A stretch of DNA of 64,000 nt from Pseudomonas marginalis. Lineage in GTDB: Bacteria; Pseudomonadota; Gammaproteobacteria; Pseudomonadales; Pseudomonadaceae. Positions 26,035 to 34,306 of this stretch are shown in pieces; positions within the stretch are counted from its first letter, which is position 1, and each line of letters opens with the position of its first letter. The stretch lies in contig NZ_JALJWV010000001.1 in the NCBI RefSeq assembly GCF_024169655.1, forward strand, positions 5,934,001 through 5,998,000, written 5' to 3'. Position numbers and translations under genes: made by a program. The notes under the pieces are model-generated. The model saw nothing but the letters and a program-made list of their open reading frames with translations, was not told where the DNA came from and ran no database searches.

Positions 26035-27258
26035 TCAGGGTTTGGCCAGTTCCGGTAGATCCCCGCTCAAGCCAAGGGCCTGGCGCACGAAGATCGCCTT
26101 GGCTTCCGGCATCTGGTCGACCACCTTCAAGCCGGCATTGCGCAGCCAACGCAGCGGCAGTTGGTCGGCCTGGAACAAGCGCTCGAAACCTTCCATCGCC
26201 GCCATCAGCGCCAGGTTATGCGGCATGCGCCGGCGCTCGTAACGGCTCAGCACTTTCACATCCGCCAGGCGCTCACCACGTTCGGTCGCCGATAACAGCA
26301 CCTCGGCCAGCACGGCCGCGTCGAGAAAACCCAGGTTCACGCCCTGCCCCGCCAACGGGTGGATCACATGGGCCGCGTCACCGATCAACGCCAGGCCTTC
26401 GGCCACATAACGTTTGGCGTGGCGCTGGCGCAATGGCACGCACACGCGCGGGTCGGCGCTGAGCACCGTGCCCAGCCGCCCTTCGAAGGCGCGTTCCAGC
26501 TCGCGGCAGAAGTTTTCGTCATCCAGTGCCATCAGGCGTGCGGACTCAGCCGGCGTGGTCGACCAGACGATCGAACACCAGTCCTCCTGCCCATCGCGCA
26601 CCAGCGGCAAAAACGCCAGCGGGCCGGTGTCGGTAAAGCGTTGCCAGGCTGTGCGCTGGTGCGGTTGGCTGCTGCGCACGCTGGTGACGATAGCGTTATG
26701 CAGGTAATCCCATTCGCGGGTCGCGGTGCCGGTCAAACGGCGCACGGCGGAGTTGGCGCCATCGGCGGCGACCACCAGCGGCGCACGCAACGTGCGGCCA
26801 TCGGCCAGGGTCAGCAGCCAGTCATCGCCGGAGCGGCGCATCTGTTCCAGGCGCGCATTGGCCAGCAGGCCCAGGTCGCAGTCGTGCAGGCGATCGAGCA
26901 AGGCATCCTGGACCACGCGGTTTTCGACGATATGCCCGAGCACTTCGGCATGCACGCTGGCCGCCGAAAAATGGATCTGCCCGGTGCCGCTGCCGTCCCA
27001 CACCTGCATCTCGCCATACGGGCTGGCGCGCCGTTCGACGATACCGTCCCACACGCCAAGGCGCTCAAGGATGCGCTGGCTGGCGGCCGACAAGGCGCTC
27101 ACCCGTGGTTCAAAGGCGGCGTCACGCTCGAACGGCTTGACGCTCAGCGGGCCGCCATCCAGCAGCAGCACCTGCAGGCCACTGCCCTGCAACGCCAGCG
27201 CCAGGGCGCTCCCGACCATTCCGGCCCCGACAATCAGCACATCTGCGCGCATGTCCAT
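26035..27258 (-). CDS. ubiI: FAD-dependent ubiquinone-biosynthesis hydroxylase (UbiI/UbiH family)
   Basis: This is a 407-aa flavin monooxygenase. The N-terminal Rossmann motif VLIVGAGMVGSALALAL (8-24), the middle DGANSAVRRLTG segment and the C-terminal GDAAHVIHPLAGQGVNLG segment define the UbiH/UbiF/Coq6 family. It hydroxylates the quinone ring, probably at C5 as described for UbiI of Pseudomonas (PA5221 position). It is the last gene of a pepP-ubiH-DUF4442-ubiI run, 3 nt after the DUF4442 gene. Assignment to UbiI rather than another ring position rests on synteny. Confidence 0.85.
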   Translation of the reverse strand: MDMRADVLIVGAGMVGSALALALQGSGLQVLLLDGGPLSVKPFERDAAFEPRVSALSAASQRILERLGVWDGIVERRASPYGEMQVWDGSGTGQIHFSAASVHAEVLGHIVENRVVQDALLDRLHDCDLGLLANARLEQMRRSGDDWLLTLADGRTLRAPLVVAADGANSAVRRLTGTATREWDYLHNAIVTSVRSSQPHQRTAWQRFTDTGPLAFLPLVRDGQEDWCSIVWSTTPAESARLMALDDENFCRELERAFEGRLGTVLSADPRVCVPLRQRHAKRYVAEGLALIGDAAHVIHPLAGQGVNLGFLDAAVLAEVLLSATERGERLADVKVLSRYERRRMPHNLALMAAMEGFERLFQADQLPLRWLRNAGLKVVDQMPEAKAIFVRQALGLSGDLPELAKP

Positions 27259-27261
27259 GCT

Positions 27262-27747
27262 TTAAGCCTGTCTCGCTGGCGGCTTGCGCCGCACGTAAAG
27301 GGTTTTGTCGACCCGCGCCACCAGGGTGCCGGAGCCGTCATGAATCTGGACCTTGAGGTGGGGCAAGTACTTCTCGCCGCCCTCGGTCTGTCGACGAATC
27401 TCATCCAGCAAGGCGTCGTCGATGGAAAATTCGGCATACACCGGGCCTTTGCCCGGCGAGATGAAGTCGATGCTGGCGGACTTGTCCCAGACGATGTAGT
27501 CGCGGCCCAGGTTCTCCATCAGCATCAACATGTAGAACGGGTCGACCATCGAATACAGGCTGCCGCCGAATTGCGTACCGACGTAGTTACGGTTGTACCA
27601 GCCCAGGCCCATGCGCACTTTGACATGCCGGAAATCCGCGCTCATCTGCCGCACGCGGACCCCAGCGCCCAAATACGGTGGGTACACACTCATGACCCAA
27701 CGCAACAAGCGCGCTTTGCCCAGACGGGCGATCAGCCACTTACGCAT
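27262..27747 (-). CDS. DUF4442 hotdog-fold protein
   Basis: This 161-aa protein has the predicted hotdog fold: a VRMGLGWYNRNYVGTQFGGSLYSMVDPFYMLMLMENLG segment like the central helix of acyl-CoA thioesterases, then FISPGKGPVYAEFSI. The DUF4442 family has no proven activity; a thioesterase role is suggested by fold only. Its start overlaps the end of ubiH by 8 nt and its stop is 3 nt from ubiI, so it is tightly embedded between two ubiquinone hydroxylases. Confidence 0.8.
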   Translation of the reverse strand: MRKWLIARLGKARLLRWVMSVYPPYLGAGVRVRQMSADFRHVKVRMGLGWYNRNYVGTQFGGSLYSMVDPFYMLMLMENLGRDYIVWDKSASIDFISPGKGPVYAEFSIDDALLDEIRRQTEGGEKYLPHLKVQIHDGSGTLVARVDKTLYVRRKPPARQA

Positions 27748-28927
27748 CCGGACGCGTGCCCAGGCCCATGGCTTGACGGGCGAACCAGCGTTTGGCCGGC
27801 GGTAGCAAATCCAGGCCCAGCAAGCCCATGTTGCGCCCCAGCGCGACCAACGGCTGAGCGCTGCCGAACAGGCGCGTGACCTGATCGGAGAAGCCCACGG
27901 TCAGCTTCTGATCCATGCGCTGACGCTCGCGATACGCCTGCAGGGTCGCCAGGTCACCCGGCACCGCTGGCCCGGCCAGCAAGGCCTCGGCCAGGGCACT
28001 CGCATCGCGCAGGGACAGGTTGAAACCCTGCCCGGCAATCGGGTGCAGGCTGTGGGCGGCATTGCCGAGGATCGCCAGGTGCGAGCGTACTTGTTCTTCG
28101 GCTTCCACCAGGGTCAACGGGTACAGATGCCGCGCGCCGACTTGCTTCAAGGTGCCCAGGCGGTAGCCGAACACGCCCTGCAATTCACTGAGGAAACTGC
28201 GTTCATCCAGGTTGGCCAGGCGCTGCGCGTCCATGCCGGCACGGGTCCAGACCAGCGCGCAGCGGTTGTCCGGCAGCGGCAGCAGGGCCATCGGGCCTTC
28301 GTCGGTGAAACGCTCGAAGGCTTCGCCGTTGTGGGCTTCGCTCGGGGTGATATTGGCGATCAGCGCGCTCTGGTTGTACGGGCGGGCTTTCACGGCGATA
28401 CCCAATTGCTCACGCAGGCCGGAGCGACCGCCGTCGGCCAGCACGGCAAGGTCACACTCGAGCACGGTTTCGTCGTTTAGGGTCAGGCGATAGCCGTCGG
28501 GCAGCGGCTCCATGCGCGTGACTTCAGCCGGGCAGCGCCAACTGACCACGTCCTTATCCAGGCCTTGCCACAGGCATTGGCCGAGCCAGGCGTTTTCCAC
28601 CACGTAGCCGAGGGCCGGCACGCCCTCTTCCATGGCGGATAAACGGGCGGTGGAAAAGCGCCCACGGTCCGACACATGAATCTGCTTGATCGGCTCGGCG
28701 CGGCGGGAGATGGCCTGCCACAGGCCCAAACGCTGATAAATCTGCCGTGCGCCATAGGACAGCGCCGAGGAGCGCGCGTCGTAGCTCGGCTGGTAGCTGT
28801 CGCCCGGCGCGAAGGGTTCGATCAGTAGGATCTTCCAGCCCCGCGCCTTGGCCCCGGCCTGCAACGCCAACGCCAGGCTGGCGCCCACCAGGCCGCCGCC
28901 GATAATGGCCAGGTTGACCCGGCTCAT
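27740..28927 (-). CDS. ubiH: 2-octaprenyl-6-methoxyphenyl hydroxylase UbiH
   Basis: This is a 395-aa FAD monooxygenase of ubiquinone synthesis. It has the N-terminal IIGGGLVGASLALALQ, a central LADGGRSGLREQLGI, and a GNAAHSLHPIAGQGFNLSLRD motif with the typical Asn-Ala-Ala variant of the flavin-binding DAAH motif. The ATG overlaps the end of pepP by 4 nt. Synteny with PA5223 and pairing with pepP, as in E. coli, support UbiH. Confidence 0.92.
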   Translation of the reverse strand: MSRVNLAIIGGGLVGASLALALQAGAKARGWKILLIEPFAPGDSYQPSYDARSSALSYGARQIYQRLGLWQAISRRAEPIKQIHVSDRGRFSTARLSAMEEGVPALGYVVENAWLGQCLWQGLDKDVVSWRCPAEVTRMEPLPDGYRLTLNDETVLECDLAVLADGGRSGLREQLGIAVKARPYNQSALIANITPSEAHNGEAFERFTDEGPMALLPLPDNRCALVWTRAGMDAQRLANLDERSFLSELQGVFGYRLGTLKQVGARHLYPLTLVEAEEQVRSHLAILGNAAHSLHPIAGQGFNLSLRDASALAEALLAGPAVPGDLATLQAYRERQRMDQKLTVGFSDQVTRLFGSAQPLVALGRNMGLLGLDLLPPAKRWFARQAMGLGTRPDA

Positions 28928-30246
28928 CGGGCGGCAGCCATCAATGCTTCGATGTCGACGACGGTCTTGGGCACGCCGCCGGTCAGAATCTCACAGCCTT
29001 GTTTGGTCACTACCACGTCGTCCTCGATGCGCACGCCAATGCCACGCCATTTCTTTGCCACGTTCTGGTTGTCCGGCGAAATATAGATCCCCGGCTCTAC
29101 GGTCAACGCCATGCCGACTTCCAGCACACGCCATTCACCGCCGACTTTGTACTCGCCGACATCATGCACATCCATCCCCAGCCAGTGGCCGGCGCGGTGC
29201 ATATAGAAAGACTTGTAGGCCTCGCTGGCGATCAGTTCGTCAACGTCACCTTGCAGCAACCCCAGTTTCACCAGCCCGGCGGTGATGACCCGCACGGTGG
29301 CCTCATGGGCCTGGTTCCAATGCTTGTTCGGTGCAATCTCGGCGAAGGCGGCTTCCTGGGAGGCCAGCACGACTTCATAGATCGCCTTTTGCTCGGGCGA
29401 AAACGTGCCGTTGACCGGCCAGGTGCGGGTGATGTCGCTGGCGTAGCAGTCGATCTCGCAACCGGCGTCGATCAGCACCAGATCACCGTCCTTGAGCAGC
29501 GCGTCATTCTGCTGGTAATGCAGGATGCAGCTGTTGCGCCCGGCGGCGACGATGGAGCCATAGGCCGGCATCTTCGCGCCGCCTTTGCGGAACGCGTAAT
29601 CCAGCTCGGCTTCGAGGCTGAACTCATGCAAGCCAGCGCGGCTGGCCTGCATGGCCCGCACGTGGGCCGCGCAGGAAATTCGCGCAGCTTCGCGCATCAC
29701 CTTCACTTCCGCCGCCGATTTATACAGGCGCATGTCGTGGAGCAGATGATCCAGGGCAACGAATTCGTTCGGCGGCTGGGCGCCCAGGTGCGCTTTAGAG
29801 CGGATGACGTTGATCCACTCCATCAGGTGCCGGTCGAACTCGGCATTGCTGCCCATGGCCGAATACACCCGGTCGCGGCCTTCGATCAGGCCGGGGAGGA
29901 TGTCGTCGATATCGGTGATGGGGAAGGCATCGTCGGCGCCGAAATCACGCACCGCGCCTTCGGTGCCGGCGCGCAGGCCGTCCCACAGTTCGCGCTCGGC
30001 ATTGCGTTCGCGACAGAACAGCACGTACTCGCCGTGCTGGCGACCGGGCATCAGCACGATCACCGCCTGGGGCTCGGGGAAGCCGCTCAGGTACTGGAAA
30101 TCGCTGTCCTGGCGGTAGACATGTTCGACATCGCGGTTGCGGATGGCCACGGCAGCGGCCGGTAGAATCGCGATGCTGTTAGGCACCATCTGCGCCATGA
30201 GCGCCTTGCGGCGACGGGTGTATTCCGCTTTCGGGATATGGATCAT
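28924..30246 (-). CDS. pepP: Xaa-Pro aminopeptidase PepP
   Basis: This 440-aa M24 metallopeptidase removes N-terminal residues that precede proline. The C-terminal pita-bread domain shows the two-metal ligands: IDAGCEIDCYASDITRTWP (two Asp), HWLGMDVHDVGEY (His), TVEPGIYI (Glu) and RIEDDVVVT (Glu). The open frame continues 58 codons upstream, but the ATG at 30246 gives the conserved start MIHIPKAEYTRRRKALM. It is 37 nt downstream of ygfB and overlaps ubiH. Confidence 0.93.
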   Translation of the reverse strand: MIHIPKAEYTRRRKALMAQMVPNSIAILPAAAVAIRNRDVEHVYRQDSDFQYLSGFPEPQAVIVLMPGRQHGEYVLFCRERNAERELWDGLRAGTEGAVRDFGADDAFPITDIDDILPGLIEGRDRVYSAMGSNAEFDRHLMEWINVIRSKAHLGAQPPNEFVALDHLLHDMRLYKSAAEVKVMREAARISCAAHVRAMQASRAGLHEFSLEAELDYAFRKGGAKMPAYGSIVAAGRNSCILHYQQNDALLKDGDLVLIDAGCEIDCYASDITRTWPVNGTFSPEQKAIYEVVLASQEAAFAEIAPNKHWNQAHEATVRVITAGLVKLGLLQGDVDELIASEAYKSFYMHRAGHWLGMDVHDVGEYKVGGEWRVLEVGMALTVEPGIYISPDNQNVAKKWRGIGVRIEDDVVVTKQGCEILTGGVPKTVVDIEALMAAAR

Positions 30247-30283
30247 GGGCAGATGGGTTTCCTTTCTTGGTGCAGTGACAGCC

Positions 30284-30841
30284 TTAGTGCAACGACGGCT
30301 TGGCCGCGACCGGTTCAGCGGGCTTGCGGGTCTCGGTGAACAGCAGCAACGGCGCGACGCGCAGGTACTCCATGACTTCCATGTAGTCGCCTTCACCGTC
30401 TTCGGATTCTTCCAGGGCATCTTGCACCTGGGCGATGGCGGCCAGGTCCTGCAGCACTTCCTTGGCGTCGGTGCTCAGCTCCAGGCCGCCGGCGTTCACG
30501 CCAAAACCATGGAGGAAGCCCTGGCACCATTGGCCCAGCGCGGCAGCGCGCTCGGTGAGCGGTGCATCGTCGGTCGGCAGCAGCAGGACCACGGTGACGT
30601 CATCACCGGTCAGCTCGCCCTTGACCATTTCCTGCAGGCCGATCAGCGCGTTGCGCACGTTATCGTTGGGTTCTGTTTCCAGCAGTTCGGCCACATCGGC
30701 CAGCCAGTTGTCGGCGTCAAAGCCGACACCGGTGCAACTGCGGCCCAGCAACACGCCGTGCAGTTCGGCAGGCGAGCAAGGATGACCGCTGGTGCTCAGC
30801 AGTTTGGTAAAAGCATCATACGGGGAGTTCTGAATGGGCAT
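30284..30841 (-). CDS. ygfB: UPF0149 family protein YgfB
   Basis: This 185-aa UPF0149 (YecA/YgfB) protein shows the family's segments SPAELHGVLLGRSCTG and WCQGFLHGFGVNAG. It lies directly upstream of pepP and ubiH as in E. coli and P. aeruginosa. In P. aeruginosa YgfB was reported to lower expression of the amidase gene ampDh3 and so influence beta-lactam resistance; whether this holds here is unknown. It is divergent from the zapB-like and zapA pair. Confidence 0.9.
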   Translation of the reverse strand: MPIQNSPYDAFTKLLSTSGHPCSPAELHGVLLGRSCTGVGFDADNWLADVAELLETEPNDNVRNALIGLQEMVKGELTGDDVTVVLLLPTDDAPLTERAAALGQWCQGFLHGFGVNAGGLELSTDAKEVLQDLAAIAQVQDALEESEDGEGDYMEVMEYLRVAPLLLFTETRKPAEPVAAKPSLH

Positions 30842-30979
30842 GGTGAGCTAGGCGCCAGACGGCGCAATGTCTAGAATGGAGCGCTGTATCCTAGCACCGG
30901 CAGACGTACCAAGACTATCAAGGGCGTCAGATCGTTTATCCTGCAGTTGCCATTCATCAGACAAATCCAGTGGAACCCA

Positions 30980-31189
30980 ATGGAAGACACCGACCTGCAA
31001 GCGCTGATGGCCAGATTCGAATTGCTAATTGATCGGGTCGAGCAACTAAAGAGGCAAAACGGACTCCTATTAGCTCAGGAAAAGACCTGGCGCGAGGAAC
31101 GCGCTCACCTCATTGAAAAAAACGAAATCGCCCGGCGTAAGGTCGAATCGATGATTTCGCGCCTTAAGGCCCTGGAGCAAGACTCATGA
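30980..31189 (+). CDS. ZapB-like coiled-coil protein (TIGR02449 family)
   Basis: This 69-aa protein is almost entirely coiled coil, with heptads from LMARFELLIDRVEQLKRQNGLL to MISRLKALEQ. The ATG at 30980 is preferred over the longer open frame from 30947. Its stop overlaps the zapA start by 4 nt (ATGA), so the two are translationally coupled. Its small size, coiled coil and pairing with zapA suggest a cell-division accessory role, by inference. Confidence 0.82.
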   Translation: MEDTDLQALMARFELLIDRVEQLKRQNGLLLAQEKTWREERAHLIEKNEIARRKVESMISRLKALEQDS

Positions 31190-31503
31190 GTTCAAGCAAT
31201 AGCGTCACCGTGCAGATTCTCGACAAAGAATATTCGATCATTTGCCCCCAGGAAGAGCGCAGCAACCTGGTGAGCGCCGCCCGTTACCTGGATGGCAAAA
31301 TGCGTGAAATCCGCAGCAGCGGCAAAGTGATCGGCGCCGACCGCATCGCCGTGATGGCCGCGCTGAATATCACCCACGATCTGCTGCATAAGCAGGAGCG
31401 GCCTGACGTACAGGCCAGCGGCTCGACGCGCGAGCAGGTGCGTGACCTGCTGGAGCGTGTGGACCTGGCACTGTCCAACGATTCCGAGGCACCCAAGGGC
31501 TGA
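31186..31503 (+). CDS. zapA: Cell division protein ZapA
   Basis: This 105-aa FtsZ-associated protein has an N-terminal globular domain (VQILDKEYSIICPQEERSNLVSAARYLDGKMREIR) and a C-terminal coiled coil. It bundles FtsZ filaments at the division ring. It is coupled to the upstream ZapB-like gene and immediately followed by the 6S RNA gene, the arrangement found in many gamma-proteobacteria. Confidence 0.93.
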   Translation: MSSSNSVTVQILDKEYSIICPQEERSNLVSAARYLDGKMREIRSSGKVIGADRIAVMAALNITHDLLHKQERPDVQASGSTREQVRDLLERVDLALSNDSEAPKG

Positions 31504-31534
31504 TTGCCGCGCCCGTTTAAGGTATACTCGCCCC

Positions 31535-31714
31535 ACTCCCTGGCGTGCTTGCCAGTCGGCGATGTCCCGGAGCCGATTCGCACTACCCTGGAAGTTGCAC
31601 GTTTGGCTGGTGTGCATGTCCGCTAGACGGAAAGCCTTAAAGCCTACTGCATCTTCCACCTTGAACTTTCGGGTTCAAGGGCTTAGTCGACAGCGGTTCT
31701 GTCGGGGAGCCTGA
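31535..31714 (+). ncRNA. ssrS: 6S RNA
   Basis: The roughly 180-nt interval between zapA and 5-formyltetrahydrofolate cyclo-ligase has the 6S pattern: CCTGGCGTG and GTCCCGGAGCCGATTCGCAC on the 5' side, then a long imperfect complement rich in GGTTCAAGGGC and GGGGAGCCT on the 3' side. A -10 box TATACT lies at 31523-31528, with a weak -35 near 31499. 6S RNA binds sigma-70 RNA polymerase and reprogrammes transcription in stationary phase. The exact ends are estimates. Confidence 0.88.
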
Positions 31715-31724
31715 ATCCCAAACT

Positions 31725-31754
31725 CAATGCCAGTCCCAGGACTGGCATTGTTTT
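31725..31754 (+). terminator. Terminator of 6S RNA just before the cyclo-ligase start
   Basis: CAATGCCAGTC and GACTGGCATTG form a perfect 11-bp stem followed by TTTT, ending 0-15 nt before the next start codon. Readthrough would be needed to express the downstream gene from the 6S promoter. Confidence 0.85.
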
Positions 31755-32399
31755 ATGAGCCGAAAAACCATGACCGAACCTGCGCCGCTTTCTCGTCCGC
31801 AACTTCGACGCATGTTGCGCAACGCCCGCCGCGCCCTCACGCCGAGCGAGCAACGCAAAGCCGCCCAAGGCGTGTATCGGCAACTGGCACAGCACCCGCT
31901 GTTTCGCCGGGCCAAGCATATTTCCCTGTATCTACCGACGGACGGTGAAATCGATCCGCGCTTGCTGCTGCGTGCGGCCCAGCGTCGGGGCAAGGCCACC
32001 TACCTGCCGGTGCTCAGCGCCTGGCCACGGACCAAGATGGCGTTCCAGCGTGTGCGGCCTGGGGAGAAGCTGCTGCCCAATCGCTTTCGCATTCTTGAAC
32101 CACGGACGAATGTGCGCCGCCAGCGCAAGGTCTGGGCGCTGGATCTGGTGCTATTGCCGTTGGTTGGGTTCGATGACGCGGGGGGGCGCCTGGGCATGGG
32201 CGGCGGTTTTTATGACCGCAGCCTGGCTTACCTGGCACGCCGTCAGCACTGGCGCAAGCCGACGTTGTTGGGCCTGGCCCATGAATGTCAGAAAGTCGAA
32301 CGACTGGTGCAGGCGAGCTGGGATGTGCCGTTGGCGGGCACCGTCACCGATAAGAAATGGTATATCGCGCAGGCGTCGCTGGAACCCGCGACGCCCTGA
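31755..32399 (+). CDS. 5-formyltetrahydrofolate cyclo-ligase
   Basis: This protein of 214 aa (or 209 aa from the ATG at 31770) converts 5-formyl-THF to methenyl-THF with ATP. It shows the family motifs RRMLRNARRALTPSEQ, ISLYLPTDGEIDP and LLPLVGFDDAGGRLGMGGGFYDRSL. It lies directly behind 6S RNA, as ygfA does in E. coli. Neither possible start has a clear ribosome site: the first ATG abuts the terminator T run. In P. aeruginosa and E. coli it is linked to folate metabolism and persistence phenotypes; nothing here tests that. Confidence 0.9.
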   Translation: MSRKTMTEPAPLSRPQLRRMLRNARRALTPSEQRKAAQGVYRQLAQHPLFRRAKHISLYLPTDGEIDPRLLLRAAQRRGKATYLPVLSAWPRTKMAFQRVRPGEKLLPNRFRILEPRTNVRRQRKVWALDLVLLPLVGFDDAGGRLGMGGGFYDRSLAYLARRQHWRKPTLLGLAHECQKVERLVQASWDVPLAGTVTDKKWYIAQASLEPATP

Positions 32400-32406
32400 A
32401 GAAGGG

Positions 32407-32556
32407 TTAACGCTTGAACGGTTGAGTCTGCTGCTGAGTCAGCTCAATGGGCGCATCGGTCTTGTTCGACCACAAGCTCTGCGCATACCCGGTGGTCACG
32501 ACGCCCAGACCAAACAAAATAACCAATATCCATAGTAAATCCGGTTTACGTTGCAT
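32407..32556 (-). CDS. Small single-pass membrane protein, 49 aa
   Basis: This short gene begins with ATG at 32556 behind a strong AAGGGGGG ribosome site. It encodes a basic start (MQRKPD), a hydrophobic helix LLWILVILFGLGVVTTGYAQS (about 7-27), and a polar tail rich in Gln, Thr and Asn ending PFKR. The stop is 7 nt beyond the convergent cyclo-ligase gene. The segment ending GYAQS could be cleaved as a signal peptide or remain as an anchor. I do not recognise a function. Confidence 0.65.
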   Translation of the reverse strand: MQRKPDLLWILVILFGLGVVTTGYAQSLWSNKTDAPIELTQQQTQPFKR

Positions 32557-32684
32557 CGATTGCCCCCCTTCAGGCACCTCGTACACGATGACAACAACGT
32601 TCCAAAGTAGTCCGTTGCAGCTGCGTCAAGCTTAAAATCCCGGCATTCTGCGTTAACGTGAACCAACACGCAAACCTTGACGCC

Positions 32685-32699
32685 AACCGACCGTCGGTT
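32685..32699. promoter_or_regulatory. Palindrome between the small membrane gene and the EVE gene
   Basis: AACCGAC and GTCGGTT flank one base. The loop is too small for a hairpin, so a dimer binding site, for example of a TetR-type repressor, is likelier. It lies between two divergent genes. Confidence 0.35.
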
Positions 32700-32751
32700 T
32701 GTCATGTAATTGCCCGACAACCTGTCCAACGCCTTTTTCAGGAGCCGCCCA

Positions 32752-33201
32752 ATGGCCTACTGGCTGATGAAATCCGAGCCCGACGAACTTTCCATCACCG
32801 GCCTGGAACACCTCGGCGAAACGCGATGGGACGGGGTTCGCAACTATCAGGCGCGCAACTTTCTGCGCGCGATGGCGGTGGGCGATGAGTTTTTCTTCTA
32901 CCACTCCAGTTGCCCGGAGCCTGGCATTGCCGGCATCGGCAAAATCGTCGCGGCGGCGTATCCAGACCCCACCGCGCTGGACCCTTCCAGCCACTATTTC
33001 GACGCCAAGGCCAGTCCGGACAAAAACCCGTGGAGCGCGATCAACGTGGCCCACGTCCAGACGTTTCCCAAGCTACTCGGCCTGGGCTATCTGAAGCAGC
33101 AAACCGCCCTGGCCGAACTGCCGCTGGTGCAAAAAGGCAGCCGTCTCTCGGTGATGCCGGTGACCGCCGAGCAATGGTCAGCGGTACTCGCGCTGCGCTG
33201 A
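32752..33201 (+). CDS. EVE domain protein (PUA-like, THYN1 family)
   Basis: This is a 149-aa single EVE domain: the start MAYWLMKSEPDELSI, WDGVRNYQARNFLRAM, then FFYHSSCPEPGIAGIGKIV and the C-terminal MPVTAEQW. The fold is related to PUA and YTH domains and is thought to recognise modified bases. An AGGAG site precedes the ATG at 32752; the open frame begins 14 codons earlier. It is a single gene in this family's usual Pseudomonas place. Confidence 0.9.
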   Translation: MAYWLMKSEPDELSITGLEHLGETRWDGVRNYQARNFLRAMAVGDEFFFYHSSCPEPGIAGIGKIVAAAYPDPTALDPSSHYFDAKASPDKNPWSAINVAHVQTFPKLLGLGYLKQQTALAELPLVQKGSRLSVMPVTAEQWSAVLALR

Positions 33202-33340
33202 ACGGCAGAACCTTACAGTCACGCGCCCAATGCATGCATCTGCAACGCAACCGGGTTAGGCTTGCGCTTCATTTGACCCGCATCAAGCGCCCTCGGGCCG
33301 AACCCGTCAGACTAGGACGCTAACACCGCAGGAAGCATCT

Positions 33341-34306
33341 ATGTCCACGAACCACCGCACCTCCCAGTTGTTTGCCACCCTCCTGATTGTGTTACTGCTC
33401 GCCGCCGGCGGTTTCGGTTACTGGAAATCCACCCAGGACCGCCTGCCCGAAGGCTTGAGCATGGGCAACGGCCGCCTGGAATCGACCGAAGTGCAGATTG
33501 CCGCCAAGATCGCCGGGCGGCTGGACGAAGTGCGGGTGGATGAAGGCGACAAGGTCCTCAAGGGCCAACTGCTGGCGCGCATGGACACGCGCACCCTGGA
33601 AGCCCAGCGCGCCCAGGCCGAAGCCGAAGTGCTGCGGGCCAGGGAAAACCTCGCCGCCGCCGAAGCCAATGTGCAATTGCGCCAGAGCGAACAACTGCTC
33701 GCCCACCAGGAACTCAAGCGAACCCAGGAGCTGTACAAGCGTGGCTTCGCCAGTGGCCAACTGATCGACCAACAACAGTCGCGCCAGAACACCGGGAATG
33801 CGGCCGTGGTCGCCGCCCAGGCCCAGGTCAATTCGGCCAAGGCCGCCATCGGTGCCGCCCAGGCCCAAGTGGCACAGCTCACCAGCGAAATCGACGACAG
33901 CAGCCTGCGCGCGCCCATCGACGGCATTATCCAACTGCGCCTGGCCGAGCCGGGCGAAGTGCTCGGCGCGGGCGGCCGCGTCTTGCTGCTGATCGATCCC
34001 GAAGATCAATACATGAACCTCTACCTGCCCGCCTCGGTGACCGGCGCCCTGACCGTCGGCAGCGACGCACGCATCCTCCTCGACGCGCTCCCCGGCCAAT
34101 CGCTGCCGGCCAAAATCAGCTTCGTCGCGGCCAAATCGCAGTTCACGCCCAAAGAGGTGGAAACCCGCGATGAACGCCAGAAATTGGTGTTTCGCGTCAA
34201 ACTGCGCCTGACCCAACCCAGCGCCGTGCCGCAGGCCAAACCGGGCATGCCCGGCGCCGGCTACGTGCGCACGGCTGACATCGACTGGCCGGCTAACCTG
34301 CAATGA
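33341..34306 (+). CDS. HlyD/MFP-type membrane fusion protein of an ABC-2 exporter
   Basis: This 321-aa periplasmic adaptor has an N-terminal membrane anchor (about 8-28), a lipoyl half motif (VQIAAKIAGRLDEVRVDEGDKVLKGQLLARMD), a long helical hairpin (about 85-185) and a closing beta-barrel region. It links the inner-membrane ABC parts encoded next to an outer-membrane channel. Its last 4 nt overlap the start of the ATPase gene. It parallels PA5232 and E. coli YhiI by context. Confidence 0.9.
   Translation: MSTNHRTSQLFATLLIVLLLAAGGFGYWKSTQDRLPEGLSMGNGRLESTEVQIAAKIAGRLDEVRVDEGDKVLKGQLLARMDTRTLEAQRAQAEAEVLRARENLAAAEANVQLRQSEQLLAHQELKRTQELYKRGFASGQLIDQQQSRQNTGNAAVVAAQAQVNSAKAAIGAAQAQVAQLTSEIDDSSLRAPIDGIIQLRLAEPGEVLGAGGRVLLLIDPEDQYMNLYLPASVTGALTVGSDARILLDALPGQSLPAKISFVAAKSQFTPKEVETRDERQKLVFRVKLRLTQPSAVPQAKPGMPGAGYVRTADIDWPANLQ

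Noticed and set aside
33392..34303. 303-codon minus-strand frame
   Set aside because: Antisense to the HlyD-family gene, which is translationally coupled to the exporter ATPase.
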